Notes under the pieces: generated by a model
Seen by the model: only the letters and a program-made list of their open reading frames with translations
The model's database searches: none
What the model was told of the DNA's origin: nothing
Translations under genes and position numbers: made by a program
Assembly: GCA_902781045.1 (NCBI GenBank)
Contig: CACZHT010000015.1
Span: 32,295-96,294, forward strand
Reading direction: 5' to 3'
Length of the DNA stretch: 64,000 nt
Source of the DNA: an uncultured Bacteroidales bacterium
Lineage (GTDB): Bacteria; Bacteroidota; Bacteroidia; Bacteroidales; Muribaculaceae
Shown: piece after piece, positions 63,516-64,000 of the stretch
How the letters are laid out: the number at the start of each line of letters is the position of its first letter
Numbering within the stretch: position 1 is the first letter of the stretch

Positions 63516-64000
63516 CTACTGCTTGCCCAGCATGATGTTGATGACGATGTTCACGTCGTTGACATCCACCGTGCCGTCGTCATTGACATCGGCATTGCCC
63601 GGACACTGGCTGGCCTGTGCCTTGCCCAGCACAACATTGACAAGCAGGTTCACGTCGAGCGCGTCGACCGCACCGTCGCCATTGATGTCACCGCGCAGGC
63701 CTGCGGGCTTGCTGATGACCACATCCTGGTCCTTGACAAGGTTGACGTGCAACGTGTTGCCCTCCCAGTAGCTAGTGGCCACATAACCACTGTTGGTGAA
63801 GTATGCTCCTGCGGGCTGCGTGATGGTCAGGCCATCGTTGAGCACCGGGCTGACATTGTTGGTAGTGTATTTCTGGCCGTTCATCGTCACCTTGGTGTCG
63901 CCTCCGCTCACGGTCATACAATTGTAGGGTCCTTGGTCGCCGGCATAACGATAATTAGATATGGCCGCAAACCCGGAATTGAGCTTCAGCTGCACGCCAC
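63516..64000 (-). CDS. C-terminal part of a dockerin-tailed secreted protein
   Basis: The frame is open to the right edge, so the N terminus is missing. The visible 160 residues contain a beta-rich region (SGYVATSYWEGNTLHVNLVKDQDVVI) and two dockerin-I-like calcium loops (DINGDGAVDALDVNLLVNVVL and DVNDDGTVDVNDVNIVINIML) ending the protein. Similar tails end the proteins encoded at 35750 and 37609. The nature of the missing part is unknown. Confidence 0.75.
   Translation of the reverse strand, partial: GVQLKLNSGFAAISNYRYAGDQGPYNCMTVSGGDTKVTMNGQKYTTNNVSPVLNDGLTITQPAGAYFTNSGYVATSYWEGNTLHVNLVKDQDVVISKPAGLRGDINGDGAVDALDVNLLVNVVLGKAQASQCPGNADVNDDGTVDVNDVNIVINIMLGKQ

Noticed and set aside
1..64000. 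tRNA, rRNA or insertion-sequence transposase genes
   Set aside because: None was recognised on either strand by eye. Short RNAs without obvious hairpins would escape this reading.

Overview
The window looks like a chromosomal stretch of a GC-rich member of the Bacteroidales, most likely Prevotellaceae or Muribaculaceae. The evidence is paired SusC/SusD genes, a hybrid two-component sensor, Bacteroidetes-type -7 boxes (TAnnTTTG), C-terminal tails resembling type IX secretion (T9SS) sorting domains, dockerin-like tails without visible cohesins, and an intergenic repeat vocabulary typical of that order. Genus is an inference; there is no rRNA gene here.

Left (1-705): the 3' end of miaB. 706-23158, minus strand: a polysaccharide utilisation locus. 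In transcription order it holds GH2, GH92, a clan GH-D alpha-galactosidase-like enzyme, an IPT/NHL surface lipoprotein, SusC, SusD, a DUF1735/DUF4361 lipoprotein, GH92, two GH30, GH3-PA14 and a DUF1573 protein. GH30 and GH3 together with two alpha-mannosidase-family enzymes suggest a beta-glucan plus mannan target such as fungal cell wall (inference).

23275-48881, plus strand: the divergent HTCS regulator heads a run of secreted enzymes and binding proteins: GH43, a VCBS-repeat protein, a GH2 that lacks the usual acid/base Glu, an SGNH esterase, a CBM6-like/dockerin protein, a GH30 (beta-1,6-galactanase-like), a second CBM6-like protein with a T9SS-like tail, GH3-PA14, a GH2-VCBS fusion and a broken GH2 remnant. 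The GH43 and GH30 types point to a type II arabinogalactan-like glycan.

Five promoters across the two halves share one architecture: CTATTTTTTG followed, after exactly 35 nt (25 nt in the regulator's own promoter), by TAnTTTTGC. This suggests one regulon, probably under the HTCS.

48882-61738: a block bounded by oppositely oriented copies of one intergenic repeat. Inside lie a D-xylose operon (Nudix-type regulator, xylB, xylA, xylE, GH36 alpha-galactosidase), a DUF2284 protein, a secreted two-domain protein with a T9SS-like tail, a 10-bp minisatellite, a cluster of GGGGTCTGACCC palindromes, and a CRISPR array of nine good 37-bp repeats with an AT-rich leader and no cas gene in view.

61739-64000: a periplasmic class I glutamine-amidotransferase-like hydrolase, an unknown lipoprotein and the C-terminal part of a dockerin-tailed protein that runs off the right edge.
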